Assembly: GCA_022360655.1 (NCBI GenBank)
Contig: JAKSCK010000092.1
Location: forward strand, 41,859-105,858
Source of the DNA: Spirochaetales bacterium
GTDB lineage: Bacteria; Spirochaetota; Spirochaetia; DSM-2461
DNA: 64,000 bases
Reading direction: 5' to 3'
The notes under the pieces are model-generated. The model saw nothing but the letters and a program-made list of their open reading frames with translations, did not search any database and had not been told where the DNA came from. This document shows, one piece after another, positions 24,625 through 33,432 of this stretch (within the stretch, counting starts at the first letter, position 1; each line of letters begins with the position of its first letter). The translations under genes and the position numbers were made by a program.

Positions 24625-25179
24625 TTAGGCTGCTGAGGCGGCGGAGTATCCAGCACGCAAGATGCGACGATTCACAGGATTTCGTTCCCGATTTCGTGCC
24701 GAAACAGCCTCATCCAGGGCCTCATCCAAAGCTTCCAGAGAAAGAAATCCCTCTCGAAGAGCTATTAGAGCTCCAAGGGCGGCCATATTAGCACCACGCT
24801 CCGTCCCTTCCTCCAGGGAAATACCAGTAGCATCCAAATCCACAATTTGAAGATCTTGGCGTGTTGGGGGCGTTTTCACCAATGAGGAATTCCAAATCAG
24901 AAGTCCTCCAGGACGCATTTTGGGCTCAAATTTGGCCACAGAAGGCTCATTCAGCGCAATCACCACTCCGGGATGCTCCACCACAGGCGAGGCCACAGGT
25001 TCATCGGAAATCACCACCGAACAGTTGGCTGTTCCACCGCGCATTTCAGCGCCATAGGATGGAATATGGGAAACATGACGGCCTCCACGCATGGCCGCAA
25101 TGCATAGCAGCTTGCCTGCAAGAAGAACGCCCTGCCCACCAAATCCAGAAATCACAATCTCTTCTGTGGGTTTCATCAT
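24625..25179 (-). CDS. korC: 2-oxoacid:ferredoxin oxidoreductase, gamma subunit
   Basis: 184 residues, a complete gamma domain. EIVISGFGGQGVLLAGKLL is the diagnostic start; SYGAEMRGGTANCSVVIS follows. The gene overlaps the beta subunit by four bases (ATGA) and is last in the four-gene operon. The enzyme decarboxylates a 2-oxoacid with CoA and passes electrons to ferredoxin. Sequence alone cannot separate 2-oxoglutarate from branched-chain 2-oxoacid specificity; the separate gamma, beta, alpha and delta subunits suit either. Confidence 0.92.
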   Translation of the reverse strand: MMKPTEEIVISGFGGQGVLLAGKLLCIAAMRGGRHVSHIPSYGAEMRGGTANCSVVISDEPVASPVVEHPGVVIALNEPSVAKFEPKMRPGGLLIWNSSLVKTPPTRQDLQIVDLDATGISLEEGTERGANMAALGALIALREGFLSLEALDEALDEAVSARNRERNPVNRRILRAGYSAASAA

Positions 25180-25931
25180 GAGGCCTCCTTCTCTGCATTC
25201 TCAGCTGGGCGGTCTCGGAATTTCTTCAGAGGGAACCATGGAATCATGGCATCTTTCACCCAGGAAGCCCCGGTCACAGGATCCACACCCCAGTTTGTGG
25301 GACACATGGAAAGAACCTCCACAAAGGAATACCCGGCCCCAGAAATTTGATACTCCAAGGCTTTGCGAATGGCTTTTTTTGTTTTCCGAACGGCTCCAGG
25401 ATTATGCACGGAAGTTCGTTCAATGTAGGCCGGAGCCTCAAGGGTATCCAGCATTTCACAGGCTCGGATGGGGAATCCTACCTCAGCGGCATTCCTCCCG
25501 TAGGGAGAGGTGAGGGTTTTTTGTCCTTCCAGAGTTGTGGGAGCCATCTGGCCACCCGTCATTCCGTAGATGGCATTGTTCACAAAAATCACGGTGAGAT
25601 TTTCACCACGATTGGCCGTGTGCAATGTTTCTCCCGCACCAATGGCCAGCAAATCGCCATCCCCCTGGTAAGAAATCACAATGTTCTCTGGTCGAGCTCG
25701 CTTCAAACCTGTAGCAACAGCAGGAGCCCGGCCATGAGCGGCTTCTAAGCCATCCACATTGATGTATTTGTAGGCCAAAACGGCACATCCCACAGGGGCC
25801 ACAAGAATGGTGTTTTGACGAATTTCTAACTCATCCAAGCACTCAGCAAGGAGTTTATGAATAATGCCATGGCCACAGCCGGCGCAGTAATGGGTTCGTA
25901 CATTCTCTAAAGACTCAGGACGCATGTACAT
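25176..25931 (-). CDS. korB: 2-oxoacid:ferredoxin oxidoreductase, beta (TPP-binding) subunit
   Basis: 251 residues. THYCAGCGHGIIHKLL is the N-terminal cysteine motif, VGCAVLAYKYINVDGLEAAHGRAPAVATGLK the substrate/TPP region, and SYQGDGDLLAIGAGETLH...VNNAIYGMTGGQ the GDG-N thiamine diphosphate motif. It lacks its own [4Fe-4S] extension beyond the CxxC start, as in Kor/Vor enzymes. It overlaps both neighbours, gamma by 4 and alpha by 17 bases. Confidence 0.94.
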   Translation of the reverse strand: MYMRPESLENVRTHYCAGCGHGIIHKLLAECLDELEIRQNTILVAPVGCAVLAYKYINVDGLEAAHGRAPAVATGLKRARPENIVISYQGDGDLLAIGAGETLHTANRGENLTVIFVNNAIYGMTGGQMAPTTLEGQKTLTSPYGRNAAEVGFPIRACEMLDTLEAPAYIERTSVHNPGAVRKTKKAIRKALEYQISGAGYSFVEVLSMCPTNWGVDPVTGASWVKDAMIPWFPLKKFRDRPAENAEKEAS

Positions 25932-26994
25932 GAGTCACCTCCTCTCGTTCAAAACGCATGACCGTCTCAATCACATCATCCAAAGCTGGAAGAGCTCCTC
26001 CCGCGCGCCCATGGAATTCCACGGGACAACGTCCTTCGACAGCAAGTCGAACATCTTCCACCATTTGTCCCAAGCTCATTTCTACCGTCAAAATGCGCTT
26101 TGCTTTCCGTGCAAGTTCATGCAGTTCTTTATCTGGGAAGGGCCAAAGACTTGTAGGACGGAACAAACCAGCCTTCACTCCAGCTTCTCGCAATCGGTCC
26201 ACAGCTTGTCTGGAAATTCGGGCAGAAGTTCCATAGGCCACCAGCACATAGTCGGCATCATCGGTTTTATAGGTTTCAAAACGGCGGAGGGCTTGAGTGA
26301 TGGAATCGTATTTCTTCTGAAGATGTAGGTTATGGGCTTCTAGAGATCCTTCTGCGAGACGAAGGGAGGCCACAAGCCGCTTGTTGCGATCCTTGGCTCC
26401 TGTCAGGGCCCAGTCTTTCTCAAATGTTTTTCCCGTTGGTTCAGGAAGAACAACAGCCTCTGACATCTGCCCCAGAAAACCATCCGCCAGAATCATGACT
26501 GGAATGCGGTACTCATCAGCAAGATCAAAGGCGTCCACCGTAAAGTCGGCAAGCTCTTGGGCATTACCGGGCGCTAGTACAATGTTTCGATAATCTCCAT
26601 TTCCACCACCACGTGTGGCCTGGAAATAGTCTCCTTGGGCTCCAGCAATTCCGCCAAGCCCAGGGCCTCCTCGCATCACATTCACAAGAACGCAGGGCAA
26701 CTCGGCCCCTGAGATGTAGGAAATGCCTTCCTGCTTCAGAGCCATACCAGGAGAGGAGGAACTGGTCATGGTGCGTGCTCCACCAGCAGCTGCTCCCATC
26801 ACCATATTGATGGCTGCGAGCTCACTTTCTGCCTGCAGAAAAACACCGCCCAGTTCTGGCATCCGTTTGGCCATGTATGCAGGAATTTCATTTTGAGGTG
26901 TGATGGGATAGGCAAAATAATGGCGGCATCCAGCAATCAATGCCGCTTCTGCAAGGGCTTCATTTCCCTTCATCAGAACAGTCTTCTTGCTCAT
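25915..26994 (-). CDS. korA: 2-oxoacid:ferredoxin oxidoreductase, alpha subunit
   Basis: 359 residues. KGNEALAEAALIAGCRHYFAYPITPQNE is the typical opening, with the YPITP substrate motif. TMTSSSSPGMALKQEGISY and the glycine-rich GGPGLGGIAGAQGDYFQATRGGGNGDYR follow. The start ATG overlaps the ferredoxin-subunit stop. The NEIP after YPITP and the GDY sequence resemble VorB (branched-chain 2-oxoacid) enzymes more than PorA, so 3-methyl-2-oxobutanoate activity is a real alternative. Confidence 0.92.
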   Translation of the reverse strand: MSKKTVLMKGNEALAEAALIAGCRHYFAYPITPQNEIPAYMAKRMPELGGVFLQAESELAAINMVMGAAAGGARTMTSSSSPGMALKQEGISYISGAELPCVLVNVMRGGPGLGGIAGAQGDYFQATRGGGNGDYRNIVLAPGNAQELADFTVDAFDLADEYRIPVMILADGFLGQMSEAVVLPEPTGKTFEKDWALTGAKDRNKRLVASLRLAEGSLEAHNLHLQKKYDSITQALRRFETYKTDDADYVLVAYGTSARISRQAVDRLREAGVKAGLFRPTSLWPFPDKELHELARKAKRILTVEMSLGQMVEDVRLAVEGRCPVEFHGRAGGALPALDDVIETVMRFEREEVTHVHAS

Positions 26995-27218
26995 CAGGCT
27001 ACCTCCTCTGGGGCATGCACTTCAATCGCTGCATCTGGACACATCAGGGCGCAGGCATTGCAGCCAATGCAAGAGTTTTCATCATGGCAAAAGGCGTAAT
27101 AGGCTCCCTGACTATTCACATCTTCAGATCTTGATAATATGGTTTTTGGGCAAACAGAAATGCATAAACCGCATCCTTTGCACCGCTCCGCATCAATTCG
27201 TGGAATTCCTCGTTTCAT
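26994..27218 (-). CDS. korD: 2-oxoacid:ferredoxin oxidoreductase, delta (2x[4Fe-4S]) subunit
   Basis: 74 residues from the ATG that follows TGGAGGG; an upstream in-frame ATG at 27281 adds 21 residues without a ribosome site. CKGCGLCISVCP and CIGCNACALMCP each ligate one [4Fe-4S] cluster. It carries electrons from the TPP site to ferredoxin. First gene of the operon, translationally coupled to korA. A 6-12-6 dyad lies 36 bp upstream. Confidence 0.92.
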   Translation of the reverse strand: MKRGIPRIDAERCKGCGLCISVCPKTILSRSEDVNSQGAYYAFCHDENSCIGCNACALMCPDAAIEVHAPEEVA

Positions 27219-27253
27219 CGAGTCCCTCCATTTCTGCCCACCGGGCCGGGATT

Positions 27254-27277
27254 TTGACACTTTATAAAAAATGTCAA
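27254..27277. promoter_or_regulatory. Dyad operator candidate upstream of korD
   Basis: TTGACA (27254-27259) and TGTCAA (27272-27277) are perfect inverted hexamers around an AT-only-like 12-nt spacer containing TATAAA. The spacing resembles CRP/FNR-type or other dimeric regulator sites. It sits 36-59 bp before the korD ATG, where a promoter is expected. Confidence 0.45.
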
Positions 27278-27587
27278 TCACATTGGTTTTACACCGATGA
27301 GGAGAAGAACGAAATGGTGTATTTCACATTAATTGGCTTTTTTCGAACTGGTACTTAAGGACTAGTAAGTCTGTACTAGAGCTCTAAGTCCAAAATTTGC
27401 GTGTTTTCATCAATTTAGGGAGCTTAAGCCCTGTTCGGTTTTCAACGAATCATAAATCACCAAAAAAAACCTCTTGGACTTTTGATTCGCTAAATTTTTC
27501 TAAAAATGGTGCTTTTCGGCGTTTCTTTTGATTGATTCTGGATCATTGGATTCAAAAAAACACCTGTTTATTCCCAGGGAAAAGAGG
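27278..27587. other. AT-rich intergenic region upstream of korD
   Basis: No gene is evident. The strand is rich in AAA/TTT runs. A CTAGTA/TACTAG inverted repeat (27362-27367, 27374-27379) with six bases between lies about 150 bp before korD. A 125-codon plus-strand frame (27532-27909) runs into the antisense of the next gene and has no protein-like features. Confidence 0.4.
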
Positions 27588-27689
27588 ATGGAATCCAACG
27601 CCTATGCGTGGTCAAATGGCATCTTATGCGGAATTCTGCTCATGGCATTTCTGCTCCCAATGCTGTGGATGTCCCAGAGCAAATGCTAA
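27588..27689 (+). CDS. Possible 33-residue single-span membrane peptide
   Basis: ATG to TAA encodes 33 residues: a short polar start (MESNAYAWSNG), about 18 hydrophobic residues (ILCGILLMAFLLPMLWM) and a polar tail (SQSKC). AGGGA lies seven bases upstream of AGAGG-ATG. It converges on, and overlaps by four bases, the end of the minus-strand gene at 27686. Composition is membrane-like, but with no homologue to compare it could be chance. Confidence 0.35.
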   Translation: MESNAYAWSNGILCGILLMAFLLPMLWMSQSKC

Positions 27690-28384
27690 TCTGCAATGTA
27701 GTGACGTGGTGGATCTAAATTCATTCGAAGAACCACATCACTCACCATACCTCCACGGCCATAATTGGTTCGGGGAAACTGATCAAAAGCCACCGTTCCA
27801 CGCACTTCCCGAGGGCGATTGTATTCCCGCGATCGTAACCATCCACGAATGGCCTGTTTTGTGGCTTCCTCCAAAGACATGCGCCGCACATCCGGATCCA
27901 TGCCAATAAGAGCCCTTCCTGCTGCAGAATCCAAGGCTTGACTCATCCAACCTGTGCGTCTGGATCGTTGGGAAGAGCTGAGGGTATAACGAATGGCGTA
28001 GTACACCAAATTCCCCTCCTTCACAATGTTGGGAACCGTCAAAGCCACATCCCCCCGGGGAATCAACGCCAGAGGTTCCATCTCCCACTGATCAACCACA
28101 GCCTTGTCCTTCCAAGAAGGAATCCAACGGATGCGAAAACCATAAATCATTCCTGAAATAATCCACCGTGCATCCTCAAGGGTACGAGACAGCGCGGCTC
28201 TATCATCCTCAGGAGAATCTAACCCAGCTTCAAATCCTTGCAACAGTAAATCTGGCCGCTCCAGCAAGAGCACCATCTCTCCAAGAATCAAATCCTCTTT
28301 ATCCAGGGCACTCAAACGTCCCATTCCCAACAAGAGAAGAGCAGACACCATGAAAACAACCTTCCATCGGCCCTTCACTCTCAT
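27686..28384 (-). CDS. Exported protein of unknown function
   Basis: 232 residues with a signal peptide (WKVVFMVSALLLLGMGRLSA, cleavage after SALD likely; no lipobox Cys). The rest is mixed alpha/beta with an Arg-rich second half. ARWIISGMIYGFRIRWIPSWKD and IPRGDVALTVPNIVKEGNLVYYAIRYTL are the most structured parts. I do not recognise the family. It begins four bases after the rhomboid gene ends and is probably co-transcribed with it. Confidence 0.7.
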   Translation of the reverse strand: MRVKGRWKVVFMVSALLLLGMGRLSALDKEDLILGEMVLLLERPDLLLQGFEAGLDSPEDDRAALSRTLEDARWIISGMIYGFRIRWIPSWKDKAVVDQWEMEPLALIPRGDVALTVPNIVKEGNLVYYAIRYTLSSSQRSRRTGWMSQALDSAAGRALIGMDPDVRRMSLEEATKQAIRGWLRSREYNRPREVRGTVAFDQFPRTNYGRGGMVSDVVLRMNLDPPRHYIAD

Positions 28385-28388
28385 GTAT

Positions 28389-28997
28389 TTACAAACCTTT
28401 CCGCATTTCTTTGATGGGATTCATCCGTAATCGAATCATGAAATACAAGTATCCAAAGGCCAAACCACTCAAATGGGTGAGATGGGCCACACCAACGGTT
28501 CCACGGATGTGCTGTAAAAGGTCAATTCCTGCAAAGAGGGCCAAAGCATAGGGTGCGCGCATGGGCAAAACATAGAAAATCAGGAAACGTGCATGGGGAT
28601 AGAAGGTGGCAAAGGCCAACATCACGGCATAGATGGCCCCTGACGCCCCCACAATGGGAACGGAAAGTCCCGTACTCCAATAGGCCAACACAGAAAACAA
28701 TCCAGCAAGAGTTCCAGAAATCAAATAAAAGGCTAGAAACTCCCGACTTCCCATGCGTTCTTCCACGGCAGGAGCCGCAAAAATCAGGAAAATCATATTG
28801 AACAAAAGGTGCGTCATGCTTCCATGCACAAACATGTAGGTTAGGGGTGTCCAAACAAATCCATAACCAAAGAGTCCTACAGGAGAAACAGCCAGAAACA
28901 CCTTCAGCTGGGGAAGGGCCAAAGTCACAAAGAACACAGCCACATTGATGGCAATCAGCACAAACGAAACACTCTTACGGGGTCCAAAGGCATTCAT
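28389..28997 (-). CDS. Rhomboid-family intramembrane serine protease
   Basis: 202 residues, six membrane segments. WTPLTYMFVHGSMTHLLFNMIFL is the second-helix motif with the oxyanion-site HxxxHLxxN pattern; PIVGASGAIYAVM holds the nucleophile Ser119, and HLTHLSGLAFGYLYF the catalytic His175. It cleaves membrane-anchored proteins within the bilayer. The start MNAFGPRK leads directly into helix 1, so this is a minimal six-helix rhomboid. Upstream of the exported protein at 27686, a possible substrate or partner. Confidence 0.92.
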   Translation of the reverse strand: MNAFGPRKSVSFVLIAINVAVFFVTLALPQLKVFLAVSPVGLFGYGFVWTPLTYMFVHGSMTHLLFNMIFLIFAAPAVEERMGSREFLAFYLISGTLAGLFSVLAYWSTGLSVPIVGASGAIYAVMLAFATFYPHARFLIFYVLPMRAPYALALFAGIDLLQHIRGTVGVAHLTHLSGLAFGYLYFMIRLRMNPIKEMRKGL

Positions 28998-29115
28998 GGC
29001 CCCAGCCTACGTCTGTGAACAAGGGAAATCAAGGGAATCAGCTCTTCTTTGGGCAAGCCGACCCCTTCGGGGTGTTTTCCATTCATTCTTTTCGCAATGA
29101 ATCGTCCCACCAGGA

Positions 29116-30831
29116 TCAATTCACCACGTAAAGACGGAAACCACGATAGGGGACATCATCCACATCAATCACCGTATCAGTGCTCAAACAAAGCACCCCG
29201 CGATTCTCACGGAAATCATGCTCCAACACCGTTTTACTTTCACCATCCGGAGCATAGGATGAGTAATCAATTTTTATCCCCGGGGGAGGAAGCAAGTCTT
29301 CATTCTCCACAGAAACTATGGCCACCAATAATCCACGTTTGGAACGAATCACCCACCAGGCACATCGGTCATCCAGATGTTTATCCACCCGTTCTCCCGT
29401 GTCCAATATGTCATGGCATTCTTGCGCCACGGCTTCGAGAACCTGGGCCCGTTTCGCATCCTCTTCATCAGGCATCCAACCCAAGGAAATGGGTTTTCGC
29501 AAGGATTCATTGTAGCCCCAAGCCCCTTCCAAGGCTCCCATGGTTTCCATCAACGGCCGACGAGAGGGCCCCGTTCCTAAAAATCGGGCCACAAATCGTT
29601 TCATCAAGGCCCGTTCCCGGCGTGGCTTGCTCTCCACATTCCCCGGATTCACCACAATGGGAACAGAAAAACGCAACTTTCTCCCTAAATTGATTCGACG
29701 GAGTTTTTCATCTAAGTGGACCGTGGAACGGAACCATTCATAATCCGCTCGCTCCTCTCCATCTCCAGCAATCACAAGGTCGGCCCCTTGAACGCCATAG
29801 TCTTCCACATCAAAAGCGTTGCCCTCAGCAGCCACCCCAATATTTCGGCGAACCCCCGCCTTTCGTGCGCGGTCTGCAGCCTTACGAATCAATGCTAACT
29901 GGGGTGCTTCTGGCCCGGCTTCTGGAGAAGTGCCTCGGAGCACAAGAAAGTCAAAACCATAACGGTCTCGCCAAAGATCAAACACTTTTCCCCAATATTT
30001 CACGGCCCCTTCTCGTTCCTCTCCTTCCACAAAAGAATAGAAGCTCAAGGGGGTTCGCTCCGTTCCATCCGTGGTGGGAGAGGCGGCCAAACCAGGTACC
30101 TTTAGGGCCGCATCATACACCTCTGGACTCGGTACAACCCCAGAAGCCCGAACCGATTTCACATGGTGCAGAACCTCCTGACGAAGCTCTTCTTGTTCTT
30201 TCTCTGTTGAAGGACAAAATCCATCCTTTGTCCACAGAAACAAATCCGGACGATTCACAACAACGGCCGCAAGTGGATCCACACGGTAGTCCATGTCAAA
30301 ACCCAGGGCAAAACCCAAAAGATGAGCGGCCTCACAAAAGGCTGCCATTTGCGCCTCATCACCAAGCCCGGCAGCACGCGCCTGAGGACAGGTCAGTTCC
30401 TCTCTTAACAAAGCATGACTTTCTAAATGAAACAAATCATCATGCCGCCCCCGAGTGACTGGGGCCAGAACAAGGGCCTTGGTTCTCAGGGTGGCCAGCA
30501 TCATGGCCGCAGAAAGATAATTTCCGGCCTTGCCCTTCACACCGGCTCCCCGAATGTTGAATAAGGTGTAATCAAACTCACTCATCCAACGGGTATCACG
30601 GCGTCGCAAAATCGGTGTTTCTGGGGAATACATGAGGGAAACACGCCGGAAGAAATCAGCCACTACTGGAAGTGGAGCGGCCATCACTTCCGCGGCTGGC
30701 CGGGAAAGAGCACCATCTGATTCATACTCACGAAACCATTCGGCTGCAAGATCCGTGGCCTCCCCATCAGCGGGAAAGAGGCGGGAAAGGCGTTTCCATA
30801 GGTTACGGGGGAGTTCTTCCATGGTGATCAT
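29116..30831 (-). CDS. GH13-like (alpha-amylase fold) protein lacking a clear nucleophile
   Basis: 571 residues; not a family I can name with certainty. Several blocks mirror GH13 barrels: ALVLAPVTRGRHDDLFHLESHALL, then a helix leading to LLGFALGFDMDYRVDPLAAVVVNRPDLF, where GH13 has the DxVxNH strand. YGFDFLVLRGTSP occupies the place of GFRxD (Arg kept, Asp replaced by Gly/Thr), NIGVAAEGNAFD that of the acid/base Glu strand, and a beta-rich C-terminal end GFRLYVVN follows. If the alignment is right, the nucleophile is missing. Start at 30831 or 30822; both ATGs are plausible. Diverges from rlmE. Confidence 0.55.
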   Translation of the reverse strand: MITMEELPRNLWKRLSRLFPADGEATDLAAEWFREYESDGALSRPAAEVMAAPLPVVADFFRRVSLMYSPETPILRRRDTRWMSEFDYTLFNIRGAGVKGKAGNYLSAAMMLATLRTKALVLAPVTRGRHDDLFHLESHALLREELTCPQARAAGLGDEAQMAAFCEAAHLLGFALGFDMDYRVDPLAAVVVNRPDLFLWTKDGFCPSTEKEQEELRQEVLHHVKSVRASGVVPSPEVYDAALKVPGLAASPTTDGTERTPLSFYSFVEGEEREGAVKYWGKVFDLWRDRYGFDFLVLRGTSPEAGPEAPQLALIRKAADRARKAGVRRNIGVAAEGNAFDVEDYGVQGADLVIAGDGEERADYEWFRSTVHLDEKLRRINLGRKLRFSVPIVVNPGNVESKPRRERALMKRFVARFLGTGPSRRPLMETMGALEGAWGYNESLRKPISLGWMPDEEDAKRAQVLEAVAQECHDILDTGERVDKHLDDRCAWWVIRSKRGLLVAIVSVENEDLLPPPGIKIDYSSYAPDGESKTVLEHDFRENRGVLCLSTDTVIDVDDVPYRGFRLYVVN

Positions 30832-30869
30832 CCTACCATGAATTCCTGTTTCTCGGGTAGAATGACCCC

Positions 30870-31499
30870 ATGAGCAACCGCGCCAAACCAGACCATTGGA
30901 CCATAAAGGCCAAGAAAATGGGATATCCCGCCCGATCCGTTTTTAAACTCGAAGAAATCCAAAAGAAATGGACGGTCATGAAAAGGGGGGGCGCGATATT
31001 GGATGTAGGGGCCGCTCCTGGGAGCTGGAGCCTTTATGCCCTCCGTTCCACAGGTCCCAAAAGCCATGTTGTGGCTGTTGATTTGAAACCATTGGGAATC
31101 AAAGCACCCTCTGGTCACAAACTCCATTTCCTCCAGGGTGACGTGTTCACCAGGGAATCCGCTGAATTTCTGGCCAGTTTTGGCCCCTATGACTGTGTAC
31201 TCAGTGATGCAGCACCATCCACCAGTGGCAACCGGCTCATTGACGCCCGAAAATCCTATGATTTAGTGATGCGGGTGTTGGACCTGGCCTGTGCCCACCT
31301 GGGAAAGGGAGGAAACCTAGTGGTGAAAGTCTTCCAGGGTGGCGATGAGGCGGAAATCCGAGACCGCATCAAGAGTCTGTTCAAAGAGGCCCGTACCTTC
31401 AAACCAAAGGCCGTTCGGAGTGAATCCATGGAAACCTACATGGTGGGAATTGGATTCCTTGGTGAGAAAGGAAGCGAAGTTCCAAAGAATCCGGTATAA
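30870..31499 (+). CDS. rlmE: 23S rRNA 2'-O-methyltransferase RlmE (FtsJ/RrmJ)
   Basis: 209 residues. ARSVFKLEEIQKKW carries the first catalytic Lys27, ILDVGAAPGSWSLYAL is the SAM loop, YDCVLSDAAPSTSGNR the catalytic Asp, GGNLVVKVFQGGD the second Lys, and SMETYMVGIGF the Glu, giving the complete K-D-K-E set. It methylates U2552 of 23S rRNA late in 50S assembly. Divergent from the gene at 29116-30831, with only 38 bp between the starts, so a shared bidirectional promoter region. Confidence 0.95.
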   Translation: MSNRAKPDHWTIKAKKMGYPARSVFKLEEIQKKWTVMKRGGAILDVGAAPGSWSLYALRSTGPKSHVVAVDLKPLGIKAPSGHKLHFLQGDVFTRESAEFLASFGPYDCVLSDAAPSTSGNRLIDARKSYDLVMRVLDLACAHLGKGGNLVVKVFQGGDEAEIRDRIKSLFKEARTFKPKAVRSESMETYMVGIGFLGEKGSEVPKNPV

Positions 31500-31558
31500 T
31501 TCTCTCCATGGAGACCCCAGTAGGACTCGAGCCAGCTTGGGAGTCGAGGAAGGATCTG

Positions 31559-31831
31559 ATGAGCAGCGGAATCTTCTATGTCACCGTCCGGGACGATTAT
31601 GAAAAAGATAGATTGGATTATTTTCCATATATCGCATCGTCCTATACATCCATTGCAAAGAGCTTCAAGAAAGGAAAATCCTACCCCGTTCTCTCAGTCC
31701 GCCATGCGACACTGATTGCCGAGGACGAAAAAAACATTGAGACCTCTCAATTCCTTGTGCCCACCGAAAACGGAAATTTCATTTGGGTTCAATCTGAGAT
31801 TTTCCGATTTGCTGGGCTCGCCTGCGAATGA
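31559..31831 (+). CDS. Small protein of unknown function
   Basis: 90 residues from the ATG behind GAGGAAGGA; a longer frame from 31508 has no ribosome site. MSSGIFYVTVRDDYEKDRLDYFPYIAS starts it, and the second half is strand-rich (YPVLSVRHATLIAE, NGNFIWVQSEIFRFAG). No signal peptide or membrane segment; likely cytoplasmic. It lies between rlmE and nnrD, seven bases before the latter, and is probably in one transcript. Confidence 0.6.
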   Translation: MSSGIFYVTVRDDYEKDRLDYFPYIASSYTSIAKSFKKGKSYPVLSVRHATLIAEDEKNIETSQFLVPTENGNFIWVQSEIFRFAGLACE

Positions 31832-31838
31832 CCGGCCA

Positions 31839-33416
31839 ATGAAAATAGCCACCTCAAGAGATTCAAAACGCTTGGATGAATCTGTCATAGCAGATTATGG
31901 CGTTTCACAGGCAGTCCTCATGGAAAATGCCGCCCTTGCGGCTCGGTCTGTTGCGGAAAAGCAATGGGGAGTACGGGGACGCGAAGTATTGGTGGTATGC
32001 GGCATTGGAAATAATGGCGGTGATGGCTGTGCTCTGGCCCGCCTTCTTTATGCCCAAGGAGCGGCCGTCACCCTCTTGATAGCCGGTGAAAGTCGTCGTA
32101 TGCGGGGAGCGGCTGCGGAAAACTATGCCATTGTGGAACGTCTTCCGCTGGAGATTCTTTCCCTTGGTATAGGAGATCATCCCGCCATTCTCAATCAACT
32201 GGACATTGACCGGTTTGATTATGTGGTGGACGCCCTCTTTGGAACGGGACTCTCCAGAGAAATCACAGGACGGATGGCGGCACTGGTGAACACCCTGAAT
32301 CACCATCGATCCCCCATCTTGTCTCTTGATATCCCATCAGGGGTGGACTCCGATACAGGGGCCATTTTGGGCTGTGCCATTCAGGCCCAGGCCACCATTT
32401 CCTTTGGTGTTCTCAAACAAGGGAATTTACTTTTTCCTGGTTATGCTCTTGGTGGAACACTCTATCATTCTGAAATTTCCTTTCCTCCTGAGATGTATGA
32501 GGAACTCCTGGTTGAAACCAATGTTCCACCGGCTCTTCCCTCTCGTCATGCCGCTGGTCATAAGGGAAGTTTTGGTAAAGTTCTCATCATTGGAGGTTCC
32601 GCCCAGTATGCTGGAGCTCCAACACTAGCCGCCCAAGCCGCTCTTCGTTGTGGCGCAGGCTATGCCCGCTTGGCCCTTCCGGCTCCCCTCTGTTCCCGCA
32701 TTTTTCCTCTTGTACCAGAGGCTGTGTTCCTTCCTCAACATGGGTCTGTTCTCAGCCTTGATCACCTAGAAAATCTTGTGGAACAGGCTGAGGCCTCCAA
32801 TGCCGTTGTACTCGGACCAGGAATTTCCACCGATCCATCCAGTGCAGAGCTCACACGTCAACTTCTCACCCGCATCAGTGTGCCCCTTGTTATCGATGGA
32901 GATGGACTCACAGCTCTGGCAGGCCATGAAGAACTCACTCGCGAACGACATGCTCAAACCATTCTCACTCCTCATCCTGGAGAAATGGCTCGGTTGCTTG
33001 GTTCTTCAGTGAGTGAAGTGGAGGCCAGAAGACTCGATACAGCTCGAGAGGCTGCCGACCGCTATGGTGCTCTGGTGGCCCTCAAAGGGGCCCATACCGT
33101 CATTTGCACACCTCAAGGACGGGAATGGATTAATCTCACGGGTAATGCCGGTATGGGCACCGCCGGTTCTGGCGATGTTCTTGCTGGTATGACGGCCGCT
33201 CTGTTGGCCCGCTCCGATTCCTTTGAAGAGGGTTGTTCTGATGCCCTCCGCCTTGCCGTGCATCTTCATGGGAGAGCTGGTGATGTTGCTGCAGAGGAAT
33301 TGGGAGAAGATGGCATCACGGCCTCTGATTTAGTGAAATCTCTTCCCAAGGCTTTTCTTGTCCATGAAGAAGAGCGTCTGAACCAGCCGCTGTATCAACG
33401 AATCCATCCTGTGTAG
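31839..33416 (+). CDS. nnrD: Bifunctional NAD(P)H-hydrate epimerase/dehydratase
   Basis: 525 residues. The N-terminal YjeF_N epimerase (about 1-215) has VLVVCGIGNNGGDGCALARLL and LDIPSGVDSDTGA. The C-terminal ribokinase-like dehydratase (about 230-510) has HKGSFGKVLIIGGSAQYAGAPTL, LVIDGDGLTAL, ILTPHPGEMARLLG and the catalytic GNAGMGTAGSGDVLAGM. It repairs hydrated NADH/NADPH with ATP or ADP. The open frame runs 41 codons upstream over the previous gene; the ATG at 31839 matches the family. Confidence 0.94.
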   Translation: MKIATSRDSKRLDESVIADYGVSQAVLMENAALAARSVAEKQWGVRGREVLVVCGIGNNGGDGCALARLLYAQGAAVTLLIAGESRRMRGAAAENYAIVERLPLEILSLGIGDHPAILNQLDIDRFDYVVDALFGTGLSREITGRMAALVNTLNHHRSPILSLDIPSGVDSDTGAILGCAIQAQATISFGVLKQGNLLFPGYALGGTLYHSEISFPPEMYEELLVETNVPPALPSRHAAGHKGSFGKVLIIGGSAQYAGAPTLAAQAALRCGAGYARLALPAPLCSRIFPLVPEAVFLPQHGSVLSLDHLENLVEQAEASNAVVLGPGISTDPSSAELTRQLLTRISVPLVIDGDGLTALAGHEELTRERHAQTILTPHPGEMARLLGSSVSEVEARRLDTAREAADRYGALVALKGAHTVICTPQGREWINLTGNAGMGTAGSGDVLAGMTAALLARSDSFEEGCSDALRLAVHLHGRAGDVAAEELGEDGITASDLVKSLPKAFLVHEEERLNQPLYQRIHPV

Positions 33417-33432
33417 CGCCATTAATCTCAAG

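Noticed and set aside
27532..27909. 125-codon plus-strand frame
   Set aside because: Second half is antisense to an exported-protein gene; only the separate 33-codon frame has a plausible ribosome site and membrane pattern.
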